Counted from the first letter of the stretch, positions 1 through 8,675 are shown. The stretch is 40,919 nt of DNA from Gemmatimonadota bacterium (GCA_020351775.1 CP070666.1:3223461-3264379), one strand, 5' to 3'. Notes: a model not told the origin generated them from the letters alone. Program-made: numbers and translations.

Positions 1-207
1 AATCGCAAGAAGCCCGTATGCTCGCTCGGCCTCGCGCGCTGCACGGACTGCCGCTGATGCGTACGCAGCGGGGGCGTGCACCCTGAAGTGCTCCGTGTGC
101 CAAGTGCGCCACTCGCCGCTCGGATCGATCTGGGCGTGAACCGAGCCGGCGAAACCAGCTGTAGCGATCAGCGACACGGCAATCGAACGCCAGCTGCTCT
201 CTCTCAC
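1..207 (-). CDS. Secreted protein of unknown function, N-terminal part only (runs off the window)
   Basis: Reading the minus strand from a GTG at 207 gives 69 open codons to the window edge. The start is one base after the TGA of the upstream amidase, so the two are probably co-transcribed. The first 24 residues form a signal peptide: a basic start, a hydrophobic stretch, and a probable cut after SVHA. The mature part begins QIDPSGEWRTWHTEHFRVH and continues with an Ala/Arg/Glu-rich helix. This resembles the start of secreted TolB-like or peptidase-like proteins, in which a TEHFRVHAP-type strand opens the mature domain, but too little is present to name a family. The Sec signal places it in the envelope, next to a cell-wall hydrolase. 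Confidence 0.6.
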   Translation of the reverse strand, partial: MRESSWRSIAVSLIATAGFAGSVHAQIDPSGEWRTWHTEHFRVHAPAAYASAAVRAAREAERAYGLLAI

Positions 208-208
208 T

Positions 209-2200
209 TCAGTTCTCGTTCAGCCCCCGCTGGCGCAGGAACGCAGCGACACCTTCGACGATGCCACGTGCGTAGCGCCATTGGCCAACATCGCTTGCCA
301 GAACAGCCTCCTGTTCCGGGATCATCAGGAATAGACCCTCAGTGAGAGCTGAAGGCATCCACTGGGACCGGACCAGCGCCAGGTTCCCGCGCCCCATTCC
401 CAGATCTCTGAAGCCGAACTGACGGACCAGAGACCTGTTCAGTTCCCGAGCCAGGGGCGCGCTCCGCGGATGGAAATAATAGACGCTGGTGCCGTTGTTA
501 TCGAACGGATTCACACCGTCGGGCAGCGCGTTGGCGTGAATCGACACCAGCACCTCGGCTCCGGCCGCTTCGGCGATGGCGGGGCGATGCATCAACCCTA
601 CCGGTTGCTCATCTTCCCGTGTCAATACCACACGAGCCCCGTACCGCTCCAGCAGCTCTGCTGCCTTGCGGGCGACTCCGAGCACGATATCTGGCTCCCA
701 GGTACCCGTTGGCCCCCTCGCACCCAAGGGTGGGTGCCCCGGGTCGAGAGCAATCACCCTGCCCGCCAGCGGCCGCCCGGGGTCGATCTGCGGTGGCCGC
801 CTGAGCTCTAGCAGGAGATCGGTGCCATCCCAGCGAGTTCGGTAACCCCACACGTCCCGAGATAGCGAGACGGTCACATTGGTTTCGTCTACAGCAGGTT
901 GTGCGAAGGATACGAGCCGGATCAACGAATCAGTACCGCCGTACTGGATCCAGTCCACATCCGCCGCGACGCCATAGAGCGTTACCCTGAGTTCTCTTTC
1001 CCACTCCTCCACTCGAAACGGGATCCGGCCCGGCAAAGGAATACGGAAAACAACAGAGCTGGTACCTGGTGCGATCCGCACCGACGCGACCGTGCCTCGC
1101 GCCGGAGGTGTGCCCGGAGGAAGAGGATACACCTCGTTCAGCGAAACCCATGCCTCACTGGATTGTGACAGTCTGAGCCGGACCTGGTCATTCCAGCGTC
1201 CGCTGACGACACCGATAGTCTTGTTGGGGAAGAACCAATGGTAGGTGCCATAAGGTGACGGCCTGCCCACCACGATCCCGTCTGAGGTTCCTGTTCCCCG
1301 CAGGTCGTCGTCGAGCACCACCACGGTGGGTACCTGCGAGTCGACCAAGCCGAGTCTCAGCGGCCACCGCGCCCACGCGGAGTCCGCACCCACCACCGCA
1401 AGCACTCGCATCCACTGAGTGTCGGCCGCGAGCGCAGGAAAGTTGGGAGCCAACACGAGATCAGGGTCAGGGCCCAACCTGCCGGACCACCATGTGACAT
1501 ACCGGTCCGTCGGGGCGGGGAGCTGCTCGACCGCCTCGACCCGGGTTCCGAATACGCGTTCCCCGAGCGGGATCTTCCCGGCGGAAGTGTCTGGCAGGAA
1601 CTCGATCGTTCTACCGCCACCCAACACTCCGTACACGCGTGCTCCCGGAACCGCTCGCACCACGAGCTCGAGACCTTCATCTCGTCGAATCCAGCGGTCT
1701 CCCGTGGGATGGAACGATGTCGTGTCGATCCAGACCACGCTGTCCGGCGGCTCATACCGCCGGGCTATTGGAGCCGAGAGTAGCAGGGTAGCAGTTTCCG
1801 ACCCAGCGGTAGCCACTATCTCGAACTGTGCAACGGAGTCATCGGGGAGTTTCAACCAAGCGATCCAGCCACCTGTGGGATACACTGGCACAGGATGACC
1901 GTTGACGCGAAGCTGAGCGTCTCCTCGCGCCACGCTACCGAAGATGAACGTCGAGTCTTGGCTCTGAATCCGGTAGTCCTGCTCCACGGTCAGATCCACG
2001 ATTTCCCCCGATCTCGCGGACCCTCCGGTAGTGGGTGGATAGGCAATCGTCAGCTCAAGCGGTCCTGAGGCTACGGGGGGCGGATCCGGTGGCTCGAAGG
2101 GCCCGCTGGGCATCGGCTGGTAGGATGGCCCCAAAACGGAGCAGCCGACCCCCCCAAGCGCGAGCGGTAACGCCGCTACCAGCGATCCTGCACGTAACAT
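209..2200 (-). CDS. N-acetylmuramoyl-L-alanine amidase, AmiC-type (Amidase_3), lipoprotein-like
   Basis: This 663-residue protein would cut the amide bond between MurNAc and the stem peptide of peptidoglycan. The C-terminal Amidase_3 domain spans about residues 475-663. Its zinc ligands are visible: His489 in ALDPGH, Glu502 in GTWEPD and His555 in VSIHAN. The catalytic Glu621 is in SALTEGLFL. Residues 21-470 are a long, Pro- and beta-rich region of unknown fold, perhaps used for wall binding or localisation. The ATG at 2200 begins a hydrophobic leader ending at Cys20 (GGVGC); the residue three before the Cys is Gly, so the lipobox is weak. An in-frame extension upstream would begin outside any plausible start and cross the divergent promoter. 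The secreted gene at 207 follows by one base. Confidence 0.88.
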   Translation of the reverse strand: MLRAGSLVAALPLALGGVGCSVLGPSYQPMPSGPFEPPDPPPVASGPLELTIAYPPTTGGSARSGEIVDLTVEQDYRIQSQDSTFIFGSVARGDAQLRVNGHPVPVYPTGGWIAWLKLPDDSVAQFEIVATAGSETATLLLSAPIARRYEPPDSVVWIDTTSFHPTGDRWIRRDEGLELVVRAVPGARVYGVLGGGRTIEFLPDTSAGKIPLGERVFGTRVEAVEQLPAPTDRYVTWWSGRLGPDPDLVLAPNFPALAADTQWMRVLAVVGADSAWARWPLRLGLVDSQVPTVVVLDDDLRGTGTSDGIVVGRPSPYGTYHWFFPNKTIGVVSGRWNDQVRLRLSQSSEAWVSLNEVYPLPPGTPPARGTVASVRIAPGTSSVVFRIPLPGRIPFRVEEWERELRVTLYGVAADVDWIQYGGTDSLIRLVSFAQPAVDETNVTVSLSRDVWGYRTRWDGTDLLLELRRPPQIDPGRPLAGRVIALDPGHPPLGARGPTGTWEPDIVLGVARKAAELLERYGARVVLTREDEQPVGLMHRPAIAEAAGAEVLVSIHANALPDGVNPFDNNGTSVYYFHPRSAPLARELNRSLVRQFGFRDLGMGRGNLALVRSQWMPSALTEGLFLMIPEQEAVLASDVGQWRYARGIVEGVAAFLRQRGLNEN

Positions 2201-2251
2201 GGTCGCGGAACGTACATAAACATAACAGCCTACGCCAACCCAACTTGTCGG

Positions 2252-2280
2252 TTGACCGTGTTTTTTAGGGGCAGTAGATT
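2252..2280 (+). promoter_or_regulatory. Sigma-70-type promoter for the phospho-signalling operon
   Basis: The -35 box TTGACC (2252-2257) matches five of six consensus bases. It is followed by exactly 17 bases and the -10 box TAGATT (2275-2280), four of six. Transcription would begin near 2287, leaving a leader of about 36 bases before the GTG at 2323. The site lies in the divergent gap between the amidase and the first FHA gene and points at the latter. A short inverted pair (CAACC at 2237-2241, GGTTG at 2250-2254) overlaps the -35 box and might be an operator, but arms this short can be chance. Confidence 0.6.
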
Positions 2281-2322
2281 GGCTCACCTCTCTTACCACA
2301 CTCAACAGGAGTTGTGTGTCGA

Positions 2323-3348
2323 GTGCGGGTCTGCGCTCACTGTGGCCGAGAAAACGATAACCGATCCCGTTTCTGCGAGGACTGTGGCAAACCCATTGAT
2401 GCACCACCTGCGGGTGGAGTACCCGTCGCGAAGCCACCCAACGTTGCACCAGTGGGACGTCAGCCGGCGGCCGGTATGGTGAGCTGCCCCGACTGTGCTA
2501 GCCCCGTGGTCCAGGGACTTCCGTTCTGTCCCAAGTGTGGCAAGCGGCTGACTGCGCCCAAGGATGCTGGCCCGGCGTGCGCCAATTGCGGCACGGCACT
2601 ACCCCAGGGTGCCCAGTACTGCGCTGCTTGCGGCAAACCGGCGAGTCCAGGAGTCGAGCCCCGCAAGAGCCAAACCAGCGCCTTCGCAGCCCAACGGGTG
2701 GACGTGCCGGGCGAAATCGTCGTACTCGAAGAATCAGGTGAGGCTGGTGAGCGGTTCCACCTGGTTGGTGAAGAGACCACTATCGGTCGTGAGGGAGCAG
2801 ACATCGAGTTCCCGGACGATCCCTTCATGTCGCCACTCCACGCGCAGATATCCGCCCGAATCGGGGAGTTCTCGATCCGCGATCTCGGGAGTCGCAACGG
2901 GACCTGGACGTTCATCATGGAGCCCCACCGGTTGGCAGACGGCGATTTGATATTGGTGGGCTCGCAGGTGCTCCTGTTCCGTAGGCTAGGTTATCCGGGA
3001 CCACACCCGCCCGAGCGTGACGCGACCCGGCGCATGGGGAGTCTGGTACCGAGCGCTGATATCGCCCGACTCATCCAACTGCGCAGCGATGGTTCACAGC
3101 GCGATACGGTTCACCTATCCCCTGGTAGGAACTTGGGCATTGGGCGAGAGAGCGGCGATTGGCTATTCCCCTACGATCCATCGATGAGCGGCTTACACGC
3201 GGAGGTTCGATCGGAGGATGCCGACTTTGTGATCCTAGACGCTGGCAGCCGGAACGGAGTGGCCGTGTCAGTGCGTGGCGAGGTAACGTTGTGCCCGGGA
3301 TCACGCTTCCTAGTCGGTGACAAGATGCTCCGACTGGAGGCGCCGTGA
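2323..3348 (+). CDS. Triple zinc-ribbon, double FHA-domain protein
   Basis: This 341-residue cytoplasmic protein has no signal peptide or membrane segment. Three zinc ribbons open it, with paired Cys at 4/7+18/21, 55/58+69/72 and 86/89+100/103. Two FHA domains follow, at about 133-220 and 252-341. Each keeps the phosphothreonine-binding signature: GRE, MSPLHA and DLGSRNGT in the first; GRE, MSGLHA and DAGSRNG in the second. FHA domains bind phosphothreonine peptides, so this is probably a reader or scaffold for the kinase encoded next door. The GTG at 2323 gives a natural MRVCAHCGREN start, 11 bases after AGGAG (2307-2311). A GTG at 2314 would add three residues but sits only two bases from that site. 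Its stop overlaps the kinase start by four bases. Confidence 0.88.
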   Translation: MRVCAHCGRENDNRSRFCEDCGKPIDAPPAGGVPVAKPPNVAPVGRQPAAGMVSCPDCASPVVQGLPFCPKCGKRLTAPKDAGPACANCGTALPQGAQYCAACGKPASPGVEPRKSQTSAFAAQRVDVPGEIVVLEESGEAGERFHLVGEETTIGREGADIEFPDDPFMSPLHAQISARIGEFSIRDLGSRNGTWTFIMEPHRLADGDLILVGSQVLLFRRLGYPGPHPPERDATRRMGSLVPSADIARLIQLRSDGSQRDTVHLSPGRNLGIGRESGDWLFPYDPSMSGLHAEVRSEDADFVILDAGSRNGVAVSVRGEVTLCPGSRFLVGDKMLRLEAP

Positions 3349-5090
3349 AGACCTGCACCACGTGCGGAGCCGAGTGGCCTGACGAGACGAAATTCTGCCC
3401 TAGGGATGGCTCCCCCCTCCGAGTTGCTGAAGGCACCAGTCTCATCGGCAGCATTGTGGCCGACACCTATCACATCCTCGAGAAGCTCGGCGAAGGCGGC
3501 ATGGGCGCCGTCTATCTCGGGGAGCACGTGAAGATGGGTCGTAAGAGCGCCATCAAGGTGCTGACTCAGTCGCTGGCCCAGGACAGCGAAGCAATTGCGC
3601 GATTCAATCGAGAGGCATCCAACGCCGCTCGGATCAATCACCCTAATGTGTGCGCCATCTATGACTTCGGCGAGACAAAAGACGGCCTCATCTTCCTCGC
3701 CATGGAGTATATCGAAGGTGAGTCCCTCACAGATCTGGTGCGGCGGGAGGGACCGCTCGGACCCTATCGGGCGGCAACCATCGTGCATCAAGTGGGGAGC
3801 GCTCTCCAGGCTGCTCATGATCTGGGAATCGTGCACCGCGATCTGAAACCCGACAACGTCATGATCACCAAAGCCCGCGACGGAACTGACATGGTCAAGG
3901 TCGTGGACTTCGGAATCGCGAAGGCGATGGGCGGTGAAGAGGGCCAGAAGGTCACGCGTACTGGGCTGGTGGTGGGAACACCTGAGTACATGAGCCCGGA
4001 ACAGCTCTCGGGTGACAAGCTCGACGGCCGCAGCGATACCTATTCGTTGGCGTTGGTGCTGTTCAAAATGCTCACGGGACGGTTGCCGTTTGAGGCGGAC
4101 AACGCCCAGGAAATCATGATCAAGCGGCTCACAGATGAGCCGCTCCGCTTGAACGACGCCCTCGTCGGCGCAAACTTCCCCGGACGGCTGCAACAGGTAA
4201 TGGACCGTGCCCTGCAGCGCATGCCGAGTGACCGTCACGCCTCGGCCGAGGCGTTCATGCGCGAGGCCGTGCAAGCAGTGCAAGGCGTGCCAGCCGCATC
4301 GGTCGACACCGAGGGTGCGACGCAGAGGCTGGGCACCGCGCCGAGCGGCCCCGGTGTGACCGAGCAGCTCCGGAAGACGAGAGTGTCGGGATCGAAGCCC
4401 ACTCTCCCTCTCGATCAGGGCGCGGCCCTCGGCGCACGGACGCCCGAAACGCCCCTGCCCCGAACAGTTCTTTCGCCGCGCGTCAAGAGGCGAAAGCCGG
4501 CGGTGGCAATCGCCGGCTCCCTGGCCGTGGTTGCGATAGGGGCCGGAGCCCTCGCTGTAGTCCTCAGCAATGCCGGCGAATCGCGAGCAGGTACGAACGA
4601 TAGCTTGCGACTGGCGGCCAACACGCCGGTCACACCAATCGATACAGGAACCGGTGGGCATCCCGATGCAACGCAGGGACCTGAGGCTTCGGCAGCTCAG
4701 ACGGCCCCTGGAGGCGAGGTAGTTACTGGCACAGAGAGAGCCACAAGCGAGGACACGACGAGGAGAATCGTGAATCCACCGGCCGCTGTAGATCCAGCGG
4801 CCGCTAACGCCGACAGCATCCAGATTGAAAATCAGATCGCGGCCTTGATCGATCCGCTCATCGACGACAACCCTGGTGTGGTAGGGGAGGCCCTCATCGA
4901 GGCCAGACAGCTTTATGCTGATCCACGAGCCAGCCCGATCCAACAGGCTCAGCTGGCCTTCATGCTGGCTGGCTCCTATGGAGTGCAGGGCACTCCTGAT
5001 TCAGCGTGCACGTGGATTGATCGCGCGCTGAGCCACGATCCCGGCAACAGCATATACCAACGATTCCGACGGAACAACTGCACACCGTGA
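3345..5090 (+). CDS. Transmembrane Hanks-type Ser/Thr protein kinase
   Basis: This 581-residue protein is a PknB-like kinase. A short N-terminal zinc-ribbon motif has Cys4, Cys7 and Cys18, with Asp in place of the fourth Cys (CPRDG). The kinase domain spans about 43-310. It has a glycine loop GEGGMG (49-54), ATP-binding Lys71, catalytic HRD (164-166) with LKPDN, DFG (188-190), and an activation segment ending GTPEYMSPEQ. A Pro/Thr-rich juxtamembrane linker follows, then one membrane helix (about 384-406). The outer part is Thr/Ala-rich and ends in a helical, TPR-like segment (about 500-581). The GTG start overlaps the preceding stop (GTGA) and has GGAGG just upstream. The next gene, a PP2C phosphatase, overlaps by four bases. 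Kinase, phosphatase and FHA readers in one operon imply a dedicated phosphothreonine circuit. Confidence 0.95.
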   Translation: MKTCTTCGAEWPDETKFCPRDGSPLRVAEGTSLIGSIVADTYHILEKLGEGGMGAVYLGEHVKMGRKSAIKVLTQSLAQDSEAIARFNREASNAARINHPNVCAIYDFGETKDGLIFLAMEYIEGESLTDLVRREGPLGPYRAATIVHQVGSALQAAHDLGIVHRDLKPDNVMITKARDGTDMVKVVDFGIAKAMGGEEGQKVTRTGLVVGTPEYMSPEQLSGDKLDGRSDTYSLALVLFKMLTGRLPFEADNAQEIMIKRLTDEPLRLNDALVGANFPGRLQQVMDRALQRMPSDRHASAEAFMREAVQAVQGVPAASVDTEGATQRLGTAPSGPGVTEQLRKTRVSGSKPTLPLDQGAALGARTPETPLPRTVLSPRVKRRKPAVAIAGSLAVVAIGAGALAVVLSNAGESRAGTNDSLRLAANTPVTPIDTGTGGHPDATQGPEASAAQTAPGGEVVTGTERATSEDTTRRIVNPPAAVDPAAANADSIQIENQIAALIDPLIDDNPGVVGEALIEARQLYADPRASPIQQAQLAFMLAGSYGVQGTPDSACTWIDRALSHDPGNSIYQRFRRNNCTP

Positions 5091-6109
5091 ACATATTCCG
5101 GAGGAAGGCGCCGCGCACCAGAATCTCGGTCTTTGGCAAGACCGACGTGGGCATGAACCGTACTCATAACGAAGACAGTTTCCTGGTTGCCGATCTTACT
5201 GCCCAGAAGGCTTCGCTGCTGCCGGAAGTGCGGCTCCACGAGATTGGGCCCAAGGGTTCGCTCCTCATGGTTGCCGATGGGATGGGCGGCGCCGCCGCCG
5301 GCGAAGTCGCGAGTGAGATGGCAACGCAGGTCATCTACCAGCACTTGCTGAGCCGGTGGATCCCGGACAAGGAGAGCTCGCCGCGCCAGTTTGCATTTCG
5401 GCTCAGGGAAGCCGTCGAGGAGGCCAACTCCAAGATCCATGCGTACGCCAAGGAGCATCCCGAGAATCGGGGTATGGGCACGACCGTCACGGCTGTAGGA
5501 GTGCTCATCGATCACATCTACCTAACGCAGGTGGGCGACTCCAGAGCCTATCTGATCCGGAATGGTACGGCCATCCAGCTGACCAAGGATCAGTCGCTGA
5601 TGCAGCGCCTGGTGGACGCCGGTGAGTTAACCGAGGAGGAAGCGGAACGCAGCGAGCGCAAGAACATCATACTTCAGGCTCTGGGGCCCGAAGGCCGCGT
5701 ACGAGTCGACCTGACCCACCAGAAGATCAGCCGCGGCGACGCCATCCTGCTCTGCTCTGACGGATTGTCCGGCCCAGTCTCGAAGGAGGAGCTGGCGCGT
5801 GTTGTTTCTGAGAATGAAGACCTCGTCAAGGCCTCGAGCGAACTCATCGCGCTGGCCAACGAGAGAGGCGGCCCTGACAACATCACGGTCATAGTGGCCA
5901 AGTTCACCGGTGACGCCCTACAGGAGCCGACCGATGACGAGACCGTGGGCTACGAGATCTTCGCCCTGCCGGATACCGATGAAGCCACCCACGAGGTCCC
6001 CATCGTCCGGGATAGCTCGCCACCGACACCGTCGCGGTCGTCGCTGATCGCGGCGGGTGCCACGGCCGCCGCCGTCGTAATTGGGGCACTGGCGATCGCC
6101 GTACTGTGA
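5087..6109 (+). CDS. PP2C-family Ser/Thr protein phosphatase, C-terminal membrane anchor
   Basis: This 340-residue protein is a PPM/PP2C metal-dependent phosphatase, the usual partner that removes phosphates placed by a PknB-like kinase. Visible motifs are RTHNED (metal-binding Asp30), VADGMGG (Asp64), GMGTTV, VGDSRAYL, LLCSDGLSG and the terminal metal motif GGPDNITV. The catalytic domain spans roughly 12-275. A linker follows, and a hydrophobic helix at the extreme C terminus (about 318-340) would anchor the domain to the membrane, facing the cytoplasm. The GTG start overlaps the kinase stop by four bases, so translation is probably coupled. Membrane tethering matches the kinase topology. 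Confidence 0.94.
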   Translation: MNIFRRKAPRTRISVFGKTDVGMNRTHNEDSFLVADLTAQKASLLPEVRLHEIGPKGSLLMVADGMGGAAAGEVASEMATQVIYQHLLSRWIPDKESSPRQFAFRLREAVEEANSKIHAYAKEHPENRGMGTTVTAVGVLIDHIYLTQVGDSRAYLIRNGTAIQLTKDQSLMQRLVDAGELTEEEAERSERKNIILQALGPEGRVRVDLTHQKISRGDAILLCSDGLSGPVSKEELARVVSENEDLVKASSELIALANERGGPDNITVIVAKFTGDALQEPTDDETVGYEIFALPDTDEATHEVPIVRDSSPPTPSRSSLIAAGATAAAVVIGALAIAVL

Positions 6110-6119
6110 GCAGGAGCCA

Positions 6120-7550
6120 ATGAAGGTAAGGATCAAGTTCCTATCCGGTGCGCGCGCTGGTACCACGGTCGTGCTGTCCACACCATCGATTGAGATCGGC
6201 CGTCACCCGTCATCAAACCTTCGGTTCGACCCCGACGAAGACCTCGAGGTGTCCGCACGCCACGCAACGCTGTTTCGGGAAGGAGATCGCTGGTTCATCC
6301 GAGACGAGGGCAGCCTCAACGGCACCTTGGTCAACGGCCACGCGATCACCGGAAAGACCGCGTTGGATGATACGGATCAGATCCGGCTCGGGCCCGAGGG
6401 ACCGATCGTCGAATTCCGGTTAGTATCTGATTCGGTCCCGGACGGACCGTCGGACCGTCCGACAGGGGCCGAAGCGCGTCGTGCAGCCCGCGGGTCGGCC
6501 GAGCCCTCTGCCTACGCATACGCTGACGCGGGGGTTACCCAACGCGTGCGGCTGGAAGTGGACCGGCAAACCAGGAGGCTGCGTGCCCTGACAGTGTCCC
6601 TCGTTGCGGTTCTGCTGCTGGTAACCGCCGTCTTCATTTACGACAGCATCAGACAGCGGGGCCTGCACCAGAGGGAGGTGGCAGCCGCAGAGGCCCGCAC
6701 GGATAGCATACTTCAGGCAGCCAATGATGCTATCGAAGCGTTGCAGGGACGCGTCGCAGGACTCGCCACCACACTCACGGCTTCCCAAGAGGAGGTCGAG
6801 CGACTCCAGTCAGAATTGGCTGGAGCGCGTCAAACGGGCAGCGCCGAGCAAGTAGAGCAGCTACGCCGACAGCTCGCGGATGCCAGCCAAGCACTGCTTT
6901 ATCAGCAAGCGGCCGCCTACTTGGACTATCGCGGCATCGCCGATGCTAACCAACGTGCCGTGGCGTTGATCTGGGTGGAGTTCGATCCAGGAGAGGTATA
7001 CGTAGGAACCGCGTTCGCCGTCCGGCCTGATGGGGTCCTGATAACCAGCCGGCACGTCGTTGCTGGAGCAGCGGGGGACCGTCGCCCCGCGCAGATCGCA
7101 GTCAAGTTCGCCGATTCCTATCAGGTGTATCGGGCGCGTGTGCTCACCGTGTCCCCGGACGCCGATGTCGCGGCCCTGAAGGTGGACATACCTGGCGGCG
7201 TACCGACCGTCCGGAGGCTCAATCTCCGAGCCGACACTCTGGGCCAGGGAGATCCGGTCGCTATCATCGGGTTTCCACTGGGACCCGACCTCCCAATGAC
7301 GGCCCTAGCTCGCGACCGCACGGTAGCTCGTACGAGTTTCTCGGCTGGCTCGGTCAGCAAGATGCTGGACGATGTCGTGCAGGTGGACGGCTACGGTGCG
7401 GGGGGATCGAGCGGCAGCCCGATCTTCGACCGCAACGGCGAAGTCATAGGCGTCGTGTATGGGGGCGAGCAGGGTTCGTACGGCCGGGTAGTCCTAGGAG
7501 TTCCCTCGCAACATGTCATGACCCTGCTTGAGAGCATTGAACGGCAGTAA
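6120..7550 (+). CDS. FHA domain - transmembrane - trypsin-like serine protease fusion
   Basis: This 476-residue protein has an N-terminal FHA domain (about 1-95) with the phosphothreonine-binding residues Arg28 (GRHPSS), Ser46/His48 (SARHA) and Asn67 (GSLNGT). A variable linker leads to one membrane helix (about 155-178), then a coiled coil (about 185-260). The C-terminal domain is trypsin-like (HtrA/Trypsin_2 type). Its triad is visible: His312 in TSRHVV, Asp349 in DADVAALKV and Ser431 in GGSSGSPIF. No PDZ domain follows. The topology puts FHA in the cytoplasm and protease outside. The ATG at 6120 follows GCAGGAG and gives a clean FHA start; an upstream in-frame ATG at 6081 lies inside the phosphatase gene. 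It is the last gene of the kinase operon and a plausible target or effector of it. Confidence 0.9.
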   Translation: MKVRIKFLSGARAGTTVVLSTPSIEIGRHPSSNLRFDPDEDLEVSARHATLFREGDRWFIRDEGSLNGTLVNGHAITGKTALDDTDQIRLGPEGPIVEFRLVSDSVPDGPSDRPTGAEARRAARGSAEPSAYAYADAGVTQRVRLEVDRQTRRLRALTVSLVAVLLLVTAVFIYDSIRQRGLHQREVAAAEARTDSILQAANDAIEALQGRVAGLATTLTASQEEVERLQSELAGARQTGSAEQVEQLRRQLADASQALLYQQAAAYLDYRGIADANQRAVALIWVEFDPGEVYVGTAFAVRPDGVLITSRHVVAGAAGDRRPAQIAVKFADSYQVYRARVLTVSPDADVAALKVDIPGGVPTVRRLNLRADTLGQGDPVAIIGFPLGPDLPMTALARDRTVARTSFSAGSVSKMLDDVVQVDGYGAGGSSGSPIFDRNGEVIGVVYGGEQGSYGRVVLGVPSQHVMTLLESIERQ

Positions 7551-7699
7551 CCCGTCAGTGCTTCAACTGGGTCATTTCCCGCAAGTATCCGGTGATCCCA
7601 GGCATCACGCACACCGACGCTCACTCCAGACCATACATTAGTGGCCGCTCACTCACATTGCAAGGTCCGTTTCTAAACGGAGAACCAACGCCGACTGAC
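7551..7699. other. Convergent intergenic gap with a short inverted repeat
   Basis: This gap separates the ends of two convergent genes. The only structure I see is a perfect inverted repeat at 7666-7681 (TCCGTTT, two bases, AAACGGA). It would fold with about five pairs and a six-base loop. There is no T-tract on either strand, so it is at best a weak shared terminator. Confidence 0.3.
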
Positions 7700-8626
7700 T
7701 CAGACTATCACTTGGGGAACGTCGCCCACCACCCTACGCACTATGCCGCCCGCCGCCTCGAGCCGCCTCTGGGCCTCCACCAGGTCGAGGCCCGAGCGAG
7801 CCATCACCACCGCTAGTTTCACACTGCCCCCAGCGGCGCTGATGGCCCTTCGCGCTGCGGCTCGATCCACACCGCCAGCCTCCATAACGATTCGCTCGCC
7901 ACGGTCTTGCAGCTTCTTACTTAGCGCCATCAGGTCCACCATCAGGTTGCCGTAGGCCTTTCCCAGCCGGATCATGGCACCAGTGGTAATGGTGTTGAGA
8001 ATCAGCTTCGTAGCGGTACCGGCCTTTAGCCGCGTCGAGCCTGTGAGCGCCTCAGGGCCAACGCGGGCGACGATCATTTCGTCACAAGCCTCTGCCAATG
8101 CTGGGGGCGGGTCGGTGCAGGTCACCAGGACCGTCGCCGCACCTAGCTCCTGCGCCCGGAACACGGCCGCCCCAACGAATGGGGTCGTTCCGCTAGCTGC
8201 AATTCCAATCACCACATCGTTCCCTGTGACCTGCTTTTGCTCCACGGCTGTCCGGCCCGCCTCAGTATCGTCTTCGGCTCCCTCCTGGCTCGCGACCAAT
8301 GCAGCGGGGCCGCCAGCGATGATGCCCGACACCATTTTCGGTGGAGAACCGAACGTGGGGGGACACTCCGCCGCATCGAGTACCCCTAGCCGTCCACTGG
8401 TCCCCGCGCCCACGTATATCAGCCGACCATCGGCTCGAAAGGCGCGGACCACTAGATCTATCGTACGGGCCAGCACATCACGGCAGGCGTGAACCGAGTC
8501 CGCAACCGTTCGGTCCTCGGCGTACAACAGATCAACGATCTCGGCCGCGGATGCCACGTCGATATCTACGGTCCTGGGGTTACGCCTCTCGGTCAGTCGC
8601 TGATCGATGAAATCGCGATTGTCCAT
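7700..8626 (-). CDS. murQ: N-acetylmuramic acid 6-phosphate etherase
   Basis: MurQ cleaves the lactyl ether of MurNAc-6-phosphate to give GlcNAc-6-phosphate and D-lactate in cell-wall recycling. The 308 residues match the usual length. The N-terminal NPRTVDID segment, the sugar-isomerase (SIS) phosphosugar site YVGAGTSGRLG (about 71-81) and the family motif AECPPTFG are all present. Glu87 there corresponds to the catalytic Glu of the E. coli enzyme, and a second conserved acid lies in EGAEDD (115-120). The C-terminal UBA-like part ends LVEAQRRLEAAGG. A recycling etherase fits the amidase at the start of the window, but no anhMurNAc kinase is adjacent. It lies 76 bases downstream of the lipoprotein gene, with a hairpin between. 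Confidence 0.95.
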   Translation of the reverse strand: MDNRDFIDQRLTERRNPRTVDIDVASAAEIVDLLYAEDRTVADSVHACRDVLARTIDLVVRAFRADGRLIYVGAGTSGRLGVLDAAECPPTFGSPPKMVSGIIAGGPAALVASQEGAEDDTEAGRTAVEQKQVTGNDVVIGIAASGTTPFVGAAVFRAQELGAATVLVTCTDPPPALAEACDEMIVARVGPEALTGSTRLKAGTATKLILNTITTGAMIRLGKAYGNLMVDLMALSKKLQDRGERIVMEAGGVDRAAARRAISAAGGSVKLAVVMARSGLDLVEAQRRLEAAGGIVRRVVGDVPQVIV

Positions 8627-8648
8627 GCTCTAGGCCGGGTCGACAAGA

Positions 8649-8675
8649 GGCCGAGGTCCAGAGCAGACCCCGGCC
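8649..8675 (-). terminator. GC-rich hairpin between the lipoprotein gene and murQ
   Basis: On the minus strand a ten-base arm GGCCGGGGTC pairs with GACCTCGGCC across a seven-base loop, with one G-U pair. It is followed by the weak T-rich stretch TCTTGTC. It lies after the stop of the gene at 8703 and before the murQ start. It may be a weak or partial terminator, or an mRNA-stabilising structure. Confidence 0.45.

Noticed and set aside
2200..2449. Longer N terminus for the amidase
   Set aside because: The extra codons cross the divergent promoter and the start of the FHA gene, and the residues look random; the ATG at 2200 begins a secretion signal.
3171..4943. A 590-codon open frame antisense to the kinase gene
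   Set aside because: It runs exactly opposite a clear kinase with full motifs, and its translation has no family features. High GC and codon bias leave the opposite strand open.
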